Below are positions 25,601 to 37,713 of a stretch of DNA of 64,000 bases, one piece after another; position 1 is the stretch's first letter; every line of letters begins with the position of its first letter. The stretch lies in the NCBI RefSeq assembly GCF_022581195.2, contig NC_061465.1:8744501-8808500 (forward strand), in the 5' to 3' direction. The stretch is from Helicoverpa zea. Taxonomy: Eukaryota; Arthropoda; Insecta; Lepidoptera; Noctuidae. A program made the translations under genes and the position numbers. The notes under the pieces were generated by a model. That model searched no databases, was not told the origin of the DNA, and saw nothing but the letters and a program-made list of their open reading frames with translations.

Positions 25601-28559
25601 CTTTTCGGTCTCTCAGTCCTTTCGGAGGGTGTCTCCCTTCCCGTCACCTGAGGCGACTGTCCTTGGTTAGGCGGCACTTTTCAATAAAACAGATATAAAA
25701 TGCACGCGCCTCTTATATTGGTTTTCGGATCAGAATAATTGATTTCAATTTTAGTTTCAACTTTTTTTCATTCAACCAATTGTCGATCCAATAGATACTT
25801 CAAATTGTAAATGGCATGACGACCTAATCCTATTATCATATTTAGTCTTATTTTCAGATCACAATTCGAAAAACATATCAATCACAAAACGTTTCTCGCA
25901 GAACCCTACATAACCACAAAATTGATCCATTTAAAGCATTCAAAACCGGAGCACGCTACCCTCGCTATAGATAGCCATAAATCACTCTTAACGTGAAAAT
26001 CAAATATTTATGTGGGTGTAAAGTTTTTGTCCACACAGCGCATGTGTAGTGACCAGTGTCCAGTGGCGAGGCAGTGGGAGTGGCCTCGCGTTTGTCCGAG
26101 TTAACCCACAGTCCAGTTATCTTTCCACGTAAATTGATAGGGTTCGATTGTGTAAACGTTCCTATTATGTACTCGTAAGGCTTTTACATTTACACGTTGG
26201 ATTTAGAAAGGGTTTTGTGGTATATGCGTCAGTACTTGAATCGTGAAGCAATAATGTACCTATTATGTTCGAAGATTGTTTGTTGCATAAGTGTAGTGAG
26301 ATCCGATATTCGCATTGGTACCCATTTCTAGGAGATGAGGTTAAAGTCTCTATTAGAGGCCTCAATTTCCAGTAAAGCATTTTGCTTACAATAATTTTCT
26401 TCGTCAAATAATTTTATGAATGAAATTACTACATTTCAAACTATGAAAACATCAGTGACTTTATTTGAACAAGCGCAGGATACAACTACCTCTACTTCCT
26501 CAGGAAGTGTTCCCATTTGCCACGAGCCATCACCTTTACAAATCTGTAAAAAATTAACATCAATAACGCGTGCATTTACATAATATACCCTCTAAACAAA
26601 CTAGGTACGGCAGAACAAACAATAGACGTTGAATCACGTAGTTTTTTTCACTATATTAATTTAGTACTCGGGTTACAATGCAATACAACCCCTATAGACA
26701 TTACAGTGCTGCCTACTTTACAAAGAAATGGAAGGAAAAAAATAATAATAACAAGAAAGTTTGAACGGGAATGTAAGGGCGTCTCCACAGTACTTATGTG
26801 AAATTAGCTCGCGAACGCGCTTTGATGTGCCGACCAATTGTTCGTGCGAAAGCGCCTTTATAATCCGAGGCGTCGCGACCATGTCTTGTGTTGAGCTATT
26901 TACATTATTATGTAAATGTCGATTAATATGTAAGGATGTAATTATGTACGCAACTTTGTAAAATAAGGCAGCCGGTACCTTACACGAGTACCATGATATT
27001 GACAATTTCATAATAATCACAATTAATAGTACAAAGTGTACTATTACACTTTGTATTGAGGAAAAATGTTATGTAGGTTGATGACCTCTGAAAACACTGA
27101 TCTCAAAGTCAAAGTCATGTGCTTTGGACCTTAGGACTTTTAGCTGATTAACTTGAAAAATAGAACAGAATCTACCACAGCAAAGCAATTACAATTTTAA
27201 TCGAATGAAAAGTGTATTCTTTGATAAATGAATAAATTGATTGGTATAAGTCTTGACTAAGACGTAAGTTGGCAATGAAAAGACTATCGACTTACATTTT
27301 TATATAGAACTTTATTCATATTATTATGCTGACACGATTGACATCTTAGTAAGGTTTCAATTTGTAAGGCTCTTTGCCAAGCTAGACTTCTAAGAAACGA
27401 TTGCTCTATCGAGATTGATCTAGAAACTTTAAATTATAACTAAAAGTAAACTATACTCAGGAGCATTTAATCCCTGACTGCCTTCAAATATTTATAGACT
27501 AACGTTCTTAGATTATGTTCCAACTCAATTTTTATTAAAGTTTTTCTCAATTATATTTTTATTAGGTACTGATTGGCTAAAGAGTAATTTACCTAGAAAT
27601 ATTCGCCTCTTTACTTTGCCCACTACCTGCTGTCCCTTCTAAAAAAATAATACAAGTATCTATAACAAGCTATAAAACACTACCTTGGACTATAAAACAC
27701 ATAATTACTATCTCACACTACAACATCTGTTACAAAAAAATCGATTAACTTTCTTGTCCTAACAAAGAACATAACCCTTTAAATGCAGACCGCAGACTAA
27801 GACGGTTATTACGGGCCTTTTGTACCCAGATAAGCGGTCAACCCTACAACTGACACCTCACAACACCGTGAAGGTAACAACATGTAATTAGGTGTTATTT
27901 TACACTTAAAAGATTGAAAGAAAGTGTCATTGCCCATATGTTGTGGACGAATGTTGTGAAACATTTTTTTTTGTTTATAATTGGCATTGAGTGTCCTGTC
28001 TTTTGAAAACTGTGTCACGTTTAACATCGGTTGCTTGTGGTTTTATACTTTGGGAGCTATGAAAGATATTTTATGATCAGTGTTTATCCAAAGCAATCTA
28101 TTTCTTGCCTTGTATGAGGCCTTTGCCCATAAAGATGATGATCAAGGAATTATAATAGCACGCGTGCGCTCATTGAAGGTCAGTCATCTAGTACCTTTAC
28201 ACACTTCACAGTTTATTCGGTTTACCTCAATTAGGTCTACAATGTTAGTAGTAAACAATTACTTACTGGACCTATGACCACAATTATCTTTAATTGTATA
28301 TCACAATGAATAGGGAAATCCGCGTTTTCGTATCTTAGCGCTTTAGTCATATCTTGATATAAAGTTATTACAGGAATTTTAAATATAGGGGCTTTTCAAT
28401 CATTTTTTTTTTACTAAAACACAAAAAACCAATGCTTTTTAATGTCTAATCATATTACCAATACCAAACAAACCTGATTCAAACCAATTTTTGCCAAATA
28501 TAGTGTTAGCTATACCTGCCAAAAAATCACAGATATCAAACTATGTACCTCTTTTTCAG

Positions 28560-28736
28560 CGGATGCGGACAGCGCGGCTGAAGGTGGCGGATCCCCGGTG
28601 CCCGGGGTTCCCGCAGACACCCTGACCTGCGGGGCCTGTCGCCGGGCCTTCGCCCTGGCTGACATCGTGCGCTTCATCCAGCATAAAGTCTCCTCCTGCG
28701 ATAAGGATCTCACGTCTTATCATTGCTATAGTGCAG
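28560..28736 (+). CDS. Bcl11: BCL11 homologue, coding exon 2 (N-terminal C2HC finger)
   Basis: Encodes residues 13-71 and the first base of codon 72. It follows the acceptor CTCTTTTTCAG and ends at the donor GCAG/GTTTGT (GT at 28737). The segment LTCGACRRAF...ADIVRFIQHKVSSC carries C36, C39, H54 and C59, the atypical C2HC finger found at the N-terminus of BCL11 proteins. In vertebrate BCL11A this finger region mediates self-association. Its spacing and its D-I-x-x-F-I-x-H-K core match the family closely. The exon is GC-rich compared with the flanking introns. Its 177 nt is a multiple of three, so skipping would keep the frame but remove the finger. The donor is weaker than the others, so the exact 3' end is slightly less certain than the finger itself. 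Confidence 0.9.
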
Positions 28737-29008
28737 GTTTGTTGCGTTCGTATTGCAGACTTGAAAGAAAAAATTTTTTCTAAGACGCCGTAGCGATTCA
28801 AACCATAGTTAAGTTTTGCAGTAACTTTGTAATTGAGAGACAATTTTATAAGCCACAAGTTGATCGTTATCAATTTACTACTTCAATACAGTAGTGTATA
28901 ATTATGTCAGTTAAATTCCCATAAATATAATATTTACATAAACGTCCACGTTAAAAGATTAACCTTAGTTTTTTCTATACAATATTTATTCTTATTTCCT
29001 ACCCACAG
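28737..29008 (+). other. Bcl11: BCL11 intron 2 (272 bp)
   Basis: Short AT-rich GT-AG intron in phase 1, ending in the acceptor CCTACCCACAG. Nothing else was recognised in it. Confidence 0.85.
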
Positions 29009-29212
29009 GACCCAATTCGGACCATGAAGATGGTTCAAGGCCAGGCCAGGTTTCGAGTGGTAGCACCAGTGCGCGAAGGCCGTCACTCCTCACAGCCAGG
29101 AGGCCTCCCAGCAGCAGAGTGCATACCCCTCCCCTTGCCAGCCCCTCCATAGCCCCTCCTGATCTATTGGAAGATGGAGGCGCTTCAAGCACACCTAAGA
29201 GGCTATTAGATG
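29009..29212 (+). CDS. Bcl11: BCL11 homologue, coding exon 3 (Pro/Ser-rich linker)
   Basis: Encodes residue 72 (codon split over the junction) to residue 139 and one base of codon 140. It starts after CCCACAG and ends GATG/GTAAGT (GT at 29213). The peptide begins GPNSDHEDGSRPGQ and is rich in Ser, Pro and Arg, with a final TPKRLLDG. No folded domain is visible. It forms part of the flexible region between the N-terminal finger and the first C2H2 finger, which is poorly conserved in the family. Exon length is 204 nt, phase 1 at both ends, in frame with the exons on either side. The antisense open frame over this exon is a shadow. Confidence 0.88.
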
Positions 29213-29467
29213 GTAAGTGTTTCATCATCATAATCGACTCATATACAGCTTTTTTCCAAAGTAGGTTCCCCTCAGTTAGGCAATATTAGACCTTTTAATT
29301 TTAATATTACAAGACACGAGATTAATGCTCAATCCTTCTCCGTGTGAGAGGAGGCCTGTGCCCAGCAGTGGGACGATACAATGGCTGTAACATTACAAGA
29401 CACTCCATCTTAGTATTATTTTACTGCTGAAGAATTTTAGATTCTAAAACTGATTTCCTATCTTTAG
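29213..29467 (+). other. Bcl11: BCL11 intron 3 (255 bp) with a repeat fragment
   Basis: Short GT-AG intron ending CTATCTTTAG. At about 29323-29398 it carries the repeat block described separately, here embedded in a very small intron. Confidence 0.85.
29323..29398 (+). repeat. Interspersed repeat fragment (LINE/SINE 3'-tail type)
   Basis: The block GCTCAATCCTTCTCCGTGTG, AGAGGAGGCCTGTGCCCAGC, AGTGGGACGATA and GGCTGTAACA recurs at about 44978-45056 with about 85% identity by eye. The CCCAGCAGTGGGACG core is familiar from very common lepidopteran repeat tails (established knowledge, family name not certain). It lies inside BCL11 intron 3. Confidence 0.75.
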
Positions 29468-29650
29468 GTGACGCGGAAGCATCAACGCCTAAAAGGCGAG
29501 CGTCTACGTCACCGATGCCATCAAGTTCTCCCGATGAGGACATTAAACCCAAGATCAAACAAGAACATATGGATACCTCAGGGTCACCTGAGGACCAAAA
29601 GAAATCGAGAACCGAAGTTGCTGATGCCGAATCCAATACTATGCATAGTG
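29468..29650 (+). CDS. Bcl11: BCL11 homologue, coding exon 4 (SUMO-site linker)
   Basis: Encodes residues 140 (split) to 200 and one base of codon 201, between CTTTAG and AGTG/GTAAGT (GT at 29651). The peptide contains the segment IKPKIKQEHMD (residues 165-175). I169-K170-Q171-E172 fits the SUMO-acceptor consensus, and KQEH matches the conserved KQEH of vertebrate BCL11 proteins, which lies at the equivalent place between the first finger and the first C2H2 finger. The rest is Ser/Pro/Glu-rich and probably disordered. Length is 183 nt, phase 1 at both ends. Exons 2, 3 and 4 are all symmetric, so any of them could be skipped without frameshift. Confidence 0.9.
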
Positions 29651-32600
29651 GTAAGTTTTCTTTAACCTTGTTCTAGACATTTGTAGGTTACTTCTGATTG
29701 TCTTGAAAAGTATCGTCAGGTCCAAGGGTCTGTGCATTTAATTCATTAATTAAATATTCGCGTTTCATTCTTAAACAAACAACTCCGAGAGCATTAATTA
29801 CAATTCCAGAGATAAACTTCTTTATTTTATTTACGACTGTCTTCATGCAATTAGACATCATTAGCGACACCCATTTGATGACTGTGACGGCAAAAACATT
29901 CTTTTATTTCTCATTTAGTTTAATATTATGAATGGTTAATATTGTCTGGAGTTTTTTCATCGAAGTTACGTCGAAAGCAATAGCTAGTTTCAAATCTTTG
30001 ATAGTATCGTCGTCTCTATAACACCTACAATTCTAAAATACAGTGACACGTCACTTTTGGAACGGGACAGTTTTGTCTGTGATTCAACCGACCAAAAAAT
30101 TCCTTAACCAGCCAAAAGACGGATAGGACACGTGCGAGAGAATGCCATTTTTATACTGGAGCCTCACGTCATCGGCATGACGGTCCAGCGTTTATTATAT
30201 TAATGATTCTTGCTTAACTTCAAAGGATTTTTCGGAGACAGTTTTATCTTTACTATGGGACTTTGTCACGCAAGATGTTGCACAATGACAATGTTGGACA
30301 ATTATGTAGGTTTTGCTTCGTCATCGCCAGTCCATACATTTTGGATTGGGACTTAATCCTGTCTGGTAACAGGATGTTTCGAATTGTTGTTTTTATTTTT
30401 CTCAGTATTGTTGGCTTGTTATTTAAACTGGTTATAAATGTCACGTATGTTGCATGTTCAGTCTTAGTAAAGTGTGACGAATGAAAAAATTGCAGAGCTT
30501 GTAAAGTATCAAAAACTTTTATAAACCGTAGATATTGATATAAGAGTTAGCCATTTAATAATGGATTTTCCTATAAACTCAAAGATAAGCCAACTAATCC
30601 TTAAACCCGTTCCAATAAAAAGAAAAATAAATAAAAACTGAGGTAGCTTGAACATCTGTATAAGCGAGCAATCTTGCGGGGGTGGTTCGAGAAATAATCT
30701 ATCCGAGACTAACCCTTTGTGAGACCAGATGTGCTGTCATTTGACACTTTTGTATTAAACCCGTTGCACAACAAAGCCTTCCTTAAACCCGAAAATTGTG
30801 CACCGTTCAAAATTATTCGACCCGCATTCTGTCAACTGCTTTATGAAATAGCAACTTACAAAGGACGAAGAAAAAATATTAACAATTTTGTTATAATTGC
30901 ATCAATTTTAACACTAACATTCCTCTTTTATCTCCAAAAACGGTTTTTTTGTTTGATGGGTTTAAGGAAAAAGATAAAAATATGAAACCAAATCTTTTTA
31001 TATAATCACACTTTTGAGCATACCGAATCTTTATATAGCAACCGTCCACCACACATCTGATAACTAAAGACCAAGCCTATTTGTATTGTTTTTTAAACAT
31101 GCTGATAAAAAAATCATCCGATTGTTTGATATACAATTTGGTGCGATAATCAAAAGATAGGAAACGTAACTGTTATATCTGGACACTAAATGTGACGTTA
31201 TTGAGTCGCTGTAATGCCGGGGTTGCGCTATCGAAGTGTCAATTGCAGGTTGGCTTCAGCACCGGTTGTTTCGGATTATTGAGTTTATCCTAAACGTTCA
31301 TATTAACCCTTTCTACTGAGCTGTCAGGCCAACCAGTTTCAATATACCACTGGGGCATCACAATGAAATAAAGCAATATATTAAATTGATAACAAGAAAC
31401 AATAGAGCCAAGACCATAAATCCACTCGACTTTTAAAACCGCATTCATAACGGAAGCTTATTGTCAAAACAAGGACATAATTCTAATGGTGACAGTAAGT
31501 CGCGACCTCGTGCCAACTTAAAAAAGGGATCTTAATTTTAATTGTATTATTCCGTACATATTAATTAACCCCATCGCAGTACGAACAGATATAGGGGATG
31601 ATTTCGGAGAAAAAAATTATTTGCATGAGCACACGATTGACGCACGCGTATTGTTGTCATCTGCCTTTTGTGATGACCCTTACATTAACCGTGGTCGCGT
31701 TAATGCCTAAAGAGCTCATATTGTACGAAATGTTTATGAATTTTGAGCCTTTTGTCATAGTCGTTACAGTTGAAATTTGAATTTTATCTCACGGGCGTTA
31801 ATGACTCACTGTGTACCGATGGCCACGATATTATAATTGTCAAAGATGCTACCGAGGTCCCATTGTTAGAAACGTTCTTTTATAATTTTTTCAAAGATAA
31901 AAAATGTTTGGCGTGTTCCTGACACGTGGTACACGTTCATGCGTTCACCGTGACCTATGGAACTCCTTTAAGCGTGACACAATGCTTGTGGATATTTATA
32001 GTTTTTGTATAAACGGGAAGGTGGCTAAGTGGCGGGTTTGGAATAAGTGGGTTTTAATTTTAGACATGACGTCTGCGACTTTGTGAAATGTGAGGGGAAG
32101 TTTGTCTCGTGTCCTTTCAGTTTGCTCGTATTTCAGTTTTACATACCCATCTGAGGATCTTGCGCAATACATGTAACATGTTTTACTTCGTTCAGGTGAC
32201 AAAGCCAACAAAGACTTGGTAGATGTAAGAATTTGTGTCCACAATGTGCCAGAGTCATTACCATCACAAAAAGGCAGTGAACCAATGGCCGTCAGTTGTT
32301 TGTATCAAAACAAATATTGTTTCAAGTGCGGATAGAGTCCAGTGTTTGGTTTTCTTTGTTTGGTTTACAAATTAATGAAGGATTGTCAGAGCGGATATCT
32401 GCTCCGTATACATCGTTAACTGTTTTGTTAGGAATTTACCAACGGATTAACCGATTCTATTCATTTGTTGAAATACTTCTTTTTAGTTCTCTTTTTTGGA
32501 TTGTATTCGATGACCCTTTGAATAGAGCATGGACAATGATAGCCGTATCGATTTCTGCAGGACCCCAGATAAAAATTATCGTTTTAACCCGACATGCACG

Positions 32601-35600
32601 GTCTGGCGCACCTCAAACGGTCAGCTGCTGCGGCCCAAACAACTGAGCGCTTTTTACTTGCCCACCCGCGCGAAATAAACGTCAACAATGAGTTTGAAGC
32701 GGACAGCGGGGCTGTTGTATCTGTGAACTAATTACGCATTCATAGACCGTACTTCTGATAAATGATCGCCCCCGCAAATGATTCCTCGATTAACTCCCGT
32801 CCAAGATATTTCCATATCAAGACATGTTTTCTTAAGGGTCGGCCACAAAAGGGCCATCTCGGCGCCCAATCTTTAATCCTATCTCGGGGACCTTTGCGGG
32901 TGAATTTAAATTTCTTTAGAAATATCGTCCTTATTATGTACGTGCGGGTTTCTATTCCTTGGGACGTTCGTAGGCGAGATAACGTAAGTTAAGTCCGAGA
33001 GGAGATTGTTGTGAAAAAACTACCGCTAACTTTGACGAGATCCCATCTGCTGGCTCCTGTCCATTGAAATTTGATCCCTATGCTGAATGCATAAATTCTC
33101 ATTTCGTCCGAGAGCTTCCGGATTAGTAGAACCTTATTTTGTATATGAGGTGATAAGTCTTTATGAGGGGTCAACCTTTTCTATAGTAAACCTCACCCTT
33201 TTAGTGAAAAGAGTCCGTTGATAGCTGATTTAGGAATGGTGATAATGCATTCAGTGTGTGTAAATATATCATAGATTTATTTTATGATAGATTGCCTCTC
33301 GACTTTCAGCCGTTGGATTTGGCAGATTTTTGGTGGATAGAGGTGTAGTTATGCGATGTGTGAGTTAGGAATTTTAAAGGATTGTGGTGCATTGTGTGGT
33401 GCAGTATGCAATTGAATAGCTGTCATATTTGCTTTGTGGTCGCGTCCACGTGGGGACCGCTGTGACCGTTTGCGGAATTCGTTAATTAAAATTTGCGTTT
33501 CGATTGATCGTAGCTGTGCAGATGTTGGGTTAGATGCTATTCCCTAATGAGGTAAGGTATGTCCTATTTTAGTGAGGGCTGTCAGGTTATAAAGCTCGGA
33601 TAACCCAACTATTCAGGACGAGTAAGAACTGAATTTGGTAGTAATTTTGATATTAAGAGATAAGTTTCAACTGGTCAATTTAACAAGGACATTTAACACC
33701 CCACAAAACGCAATATCCAGCAAATAAACAAGTAACACTTAAACGCATCGGTGGTCTGAATCAATTTTAAAGCGACCTCCCCTCCAACAATTTTATTGTT
33801 TTTCCAACATTTTTTGTAATATGTGGTAATGGTCGTCACACATGTGTTGGTAACTTATTATGAGTTTAAAATAGCCCCACACATCGTGTCGTCGACGAAA
33901 TTTTGTGAACATTTGTGTCTTGATTTTGAGTTCGAGACGTGATGTGTTAACATGTCTCGAGACGCTTGGGGTATGTTAGTGTTTGTTTTAGTTTAGGTAT
34001 TGTAAACTGACAATGGTTTAAGGGAAATTGTGAAGTTTAGGTATTATAATTTTCATAGCTTGCTTTATCAGGTCAAGAGAAAAACTTTATCATACTTTAC
34101 CTATAGATGTAATAATAAATATACATACAATGGAGGTAAATATAAATAAATACCCAGCTGTGCAATTGACCGTTTTATTAGTGCATGATATACTACTTAC
34201 TAGTGTATTAAACATTATTAAAATGCTTGTCTGCTTCACAAAAAAGAAATATTCAATATTTTTGACCAATCAAATTCCTCCCTCTAAAAACTGTATCTCT
34301 GCTTACATAAGGGTGTAACTGCGAGGGCGTAACAATTTGTGTAGTAATGCGATAGTTTACAAAAATCACTTTTTTCACGGTTTTACCGCGATTGGGAGCG
34401 GCCTTAGACGTAGCGTTGACGGTTTTATTGCTTGTTTAACTAATTAGCATTTTATTGTAAGCAAACCGGTAAATAAAACTAGATATTTCTTGACTACTTT
34501 TATTGAGTTTTTATTTTATGGTCAATGTATTGTTACTAATATTAAAGTTGTATTTAACCATTATTTAGTGTTTATTTTTTATTGACGGCTCTGGCACACA
34601 ACAATTTTTTTCAAGTGCAACCACGCGTGTTTTGCCTTAAACGAAACATTGAAGCCACCTGAAAAACAGTAATGTTAGAGCCCTAAATAAAAAATATACA
34701 CCAAATAAGAATCATTAAAATCTTATCATCATACAACACATACAACATTGATACAAAAAACCAAAACCAAAGTCAACAAACAGAAAAAAATCTATTCACA
34801 AAACCAAAAAGTACCTACGTTTCGAGTTTTTCTTACTTCATCACTTAGGTAGAATATTAATATTAATAGTCATACAAGGCAGGTCGGGGTCATTTCTTAC
34901 TACGCTTACTTACCTTTTGTTTCGCAAAACACTTGTGTACTTACTGTCGGTCGAATCGGTCAATTCGTGTACATATTTGTACAATAAGTCACAAATTATT
35001 TATTTCACTTGCGTCCTTATGACCCAGACGGCATTGGGTGAAGTTACGTCTTGTTAACGACCTGCAGTTAATATTGAATGGAAATTTTCATTTAATTTCA
35101 ATGTAATTATGATGGTTTGCAGGCTAATTTTGATAAGTTGTTGCTATGGTGATAGTTTTGCGTTTGAGAAATTACTAGAATTACCTCAAGGCAAATGGAA
35201 AATACCACTAAACACGCCTTAGCTCCTTTACGCGTTAATTTAAATACGCAAATGTGTTTTAGATTTCAATTGCTACCATAGGTGTGGAAGACAGAATTCA
35301 AGAAAATAAAATACTCCTGAAAATAAAATGAAGTTCTATCTTCGCAATTCCTTTCACTAAAGATACACTACACAGTGCGTCTTCTAAATATGCCATTGCA
35401 TATAAAAAAGCATCCCAAATAAAATACTGACACATAGGTACCAAACGTTAAATCGAAACAGTATATTCTGGATACCAGTCACGCTGCTTGGCGCCCAACC
35501 AGTTTTGGCCAAGAAACTTGTATTTGGAAAATTTTATTTTTCTTCGCAAACAACAACATGTCTTCCAGTTATGGGTCACAATTTGCACCATTCGGGGTTA

Positions 35601-36480
35601 TAACTTCGCACTAGTGTAAAGTTGGGTTCTCTTTGTAAGCGGGAAGCGGTGACCCAAAAAACCTTTAAGTAATGTCACTTGATATTGCCAAATGACATCG
35701 TAATTTTGTTGGTCCTGCTATGAGGATATTCTAGAAAGATAGCACAAATGTTATTAATCTATTGGATTTTAAGAATTTTGATGAATAATCACGTCTGAAT
35801 TAATTACGATTTATTTCCCAAAGAACAACTTATAATTAATTGGGTACTTCTTCCTCTTAGATTTTCTGTTTTCCAAAATTATATCTCGGTAATTCGTAAC
35901 GTCTTACCCCAACCCGCTTCCCGCGGACAGTATGCACTAGCCCCAAGGGGGTTAGCGGTGAGCGGGCGGAAGGGGAAGGCGGTCATTCAGCGCAGCGGCG
36001 CGACGGACATCCGCCGCATAACAAGTCGATGGCGACTCTCTACGGAGCGCCGTCCTTATTTCAGATTTCGCATAGATTCAAATATAGAACGCATTTTTGA
36101 ATTTCGGCGTGCTTCGGAAATTATCGTTAATTGTTTGGGTTTGGAATTGATTTAAATGTCGGGTTGTCTTTTGTTTTTAATTATTTTTGAAAACAGAAGA
36201 GTCTCAATTTGATTCGGTGTCTTTTCTTTGTTTTCTGTGGTGACTTGTAATGGTCCTATAATACAAGTTTCATCAAAAATATTGTAGACAAACGATAAAA
36301 CTCATTTGCCATAGCAACAATATGTTCATTTGCCGTCAAAACAAGTCAACTTATACGTACGTATATCTAATCTGTAGACGTAGCTAAGTAAATAAACAAT
36401 GCTGTAGTACAAACTCGGCTCGTCTGTAGTTCTAGTGGTGTCCGCGAGAGGCGCTGGGGTGCGAACAACTGTTGTCGTCG

Positions 36481-36506
36481 CCGGAAGCAGCGCTGGCGGC
36501 TTCCGG
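36481..36506. promoter_or_regulatory. Inverted pair of ETS-type sites in a GC-rich island
   Basis: CCGGAAGC (36481-36488) and its reverse complement GCTTCCGG (36499-36506) face each other across 10 bp. CCGGAAG is the core consensus of ETS-family factors. The surrounding island (36420-36540) is GC-rich. Candidate enhancer or internal promoter of BCL11; motif evidence only. Confidence 0.35.
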
Positions 36507-37623
36507 TCGAGGAATGTTCTATATGGGCCGTTAGAATTTCGCGATTTCAGTTTTAAGTTTTATTTTTGCGGCGAAATGTTTTGAAATTTTTTATTTTGTT
36601 TCGTGATAGTTTTATTTCCTGGTTTTGGATTGTTGTAACGTTAACTACTTTCTGCAACGGTTTAAGAAAATTAAACTTTTCATCACTTCACGATAGTCGT
36701 GGATTATAAAAAAATTGATTGGAAGCAATTTATTTTCAATTTCAAAAACAAAACTTCGGAATTCAACTGACCCAAAGCCTGTAGGTATTATGATTGCAAT
36801 AACGACTTTAGAATTATAATCCAACACCACTCACCTTCACCCCAAATCATCAAAATTCCACCCAAACAAGCCAATACAAAATCACCATTAATTTACCCAC
36901 CAATAAAACAAATAAAATTACAAAAACAAAAAAAACTGCATACGTCCATAAATTACGTTGGTCCGCGGCCGCGACAAGCGGATACGCTTTCCCCGCTAAA
37001 CGCCTCCCCACCCGGGTAGGGGTCATTCTTCCCACTTCGCCCCAACCTCCCCGTGTTTAAAAATTTCACTCCCGGTGACTCCCAACCCACACAATACCCG
37101 GTAATCAGCGATTGCCTTTTGAAATCGAAACGCTCGTTACACATTTTTTCTCGTACCCGGATAACCTGTGCGTTTCCGGACGATTCAGTCGTATTGATAT
37201 TTCTTGTTGCGATAGTTCGGGGTTAGTTGGTAATTGGTGGTTTTGGAAACTATTTTTTGGATTTAATTGTGGATTTTTTTATATTGTCTCTGGTATTTTC
37301 CGTAGTAGATTTTATTATTTGAATGACAGAATAATTTACTCATAAGAATTAAAGAAAAAACGATGATGGTTAACAGTCATAGCTTGCACTAAAGACGGTT
37401 CTACCGTTAAAGTCTGCTTCGAAGATATAACTTTTAACTGCTGGCAAAAAAACCTTTTTGTATAAGCTGCACTTAACTATTTTTTGTAAATATTAGTACT
37501 GCAAAATACACCGTTAAACCGCCCACCCGCACACCTACCCACACTTACCTAATTATCAACCACACATAACTTCAGATGGTTATCAACGATTGAGAATTAC
37601 AAACGTTCTCTAATCGCTGTAAT

Positions 37624-37713
37624 CCGGTATCAATCACACCGGACTGTTTTGTACCGGTATCAATCGAGTGGCACTATTTTGTATCGGTATCAATCTAGTG
37701 GGACTATTGGCTA
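37624..37713 (+). repeat. 3 x 30-bp tandem repeat in intron 4
   Basis: Three adjacent 30-bp units at 37624-37653, 37654-37683 and 37684-37713, each starting (C/T)CGGTATCAATC and continuing with a GTGG-type segment and a CTATTTTGTA-like end. Every unit keeps GGTATCAATC, whose reverse complement GATTGATACC contains GATTGAT, a PBX/Exd-Hox-like core. It may be a small minisatellite or a clustered binding array. Confidence 0.75.

Larger units (their letters stand above)
11265..28559 (+). other. Bcl11: BCL11 intron 1 (17.3 kb)
   Basis: GT-AG intron, GTAAGT at the 5' end and CTCTTTTTCAG at the 3' end. Mostly AT-rich with no supported gene inside. GC-richer islands occur at about 12705-12895, 17200-17360, 17760-17890, 19195-19345, 20285-20330, 22140-22350, 24300-24420 and 25590-25680, and are the places to look for enhancers or alternative first exons. 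A strong 27-bp hairpin lies at 22603-22664. The many 60-120-residue open frames on both strands show no domain or coding bias. Confidence 0.7.
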
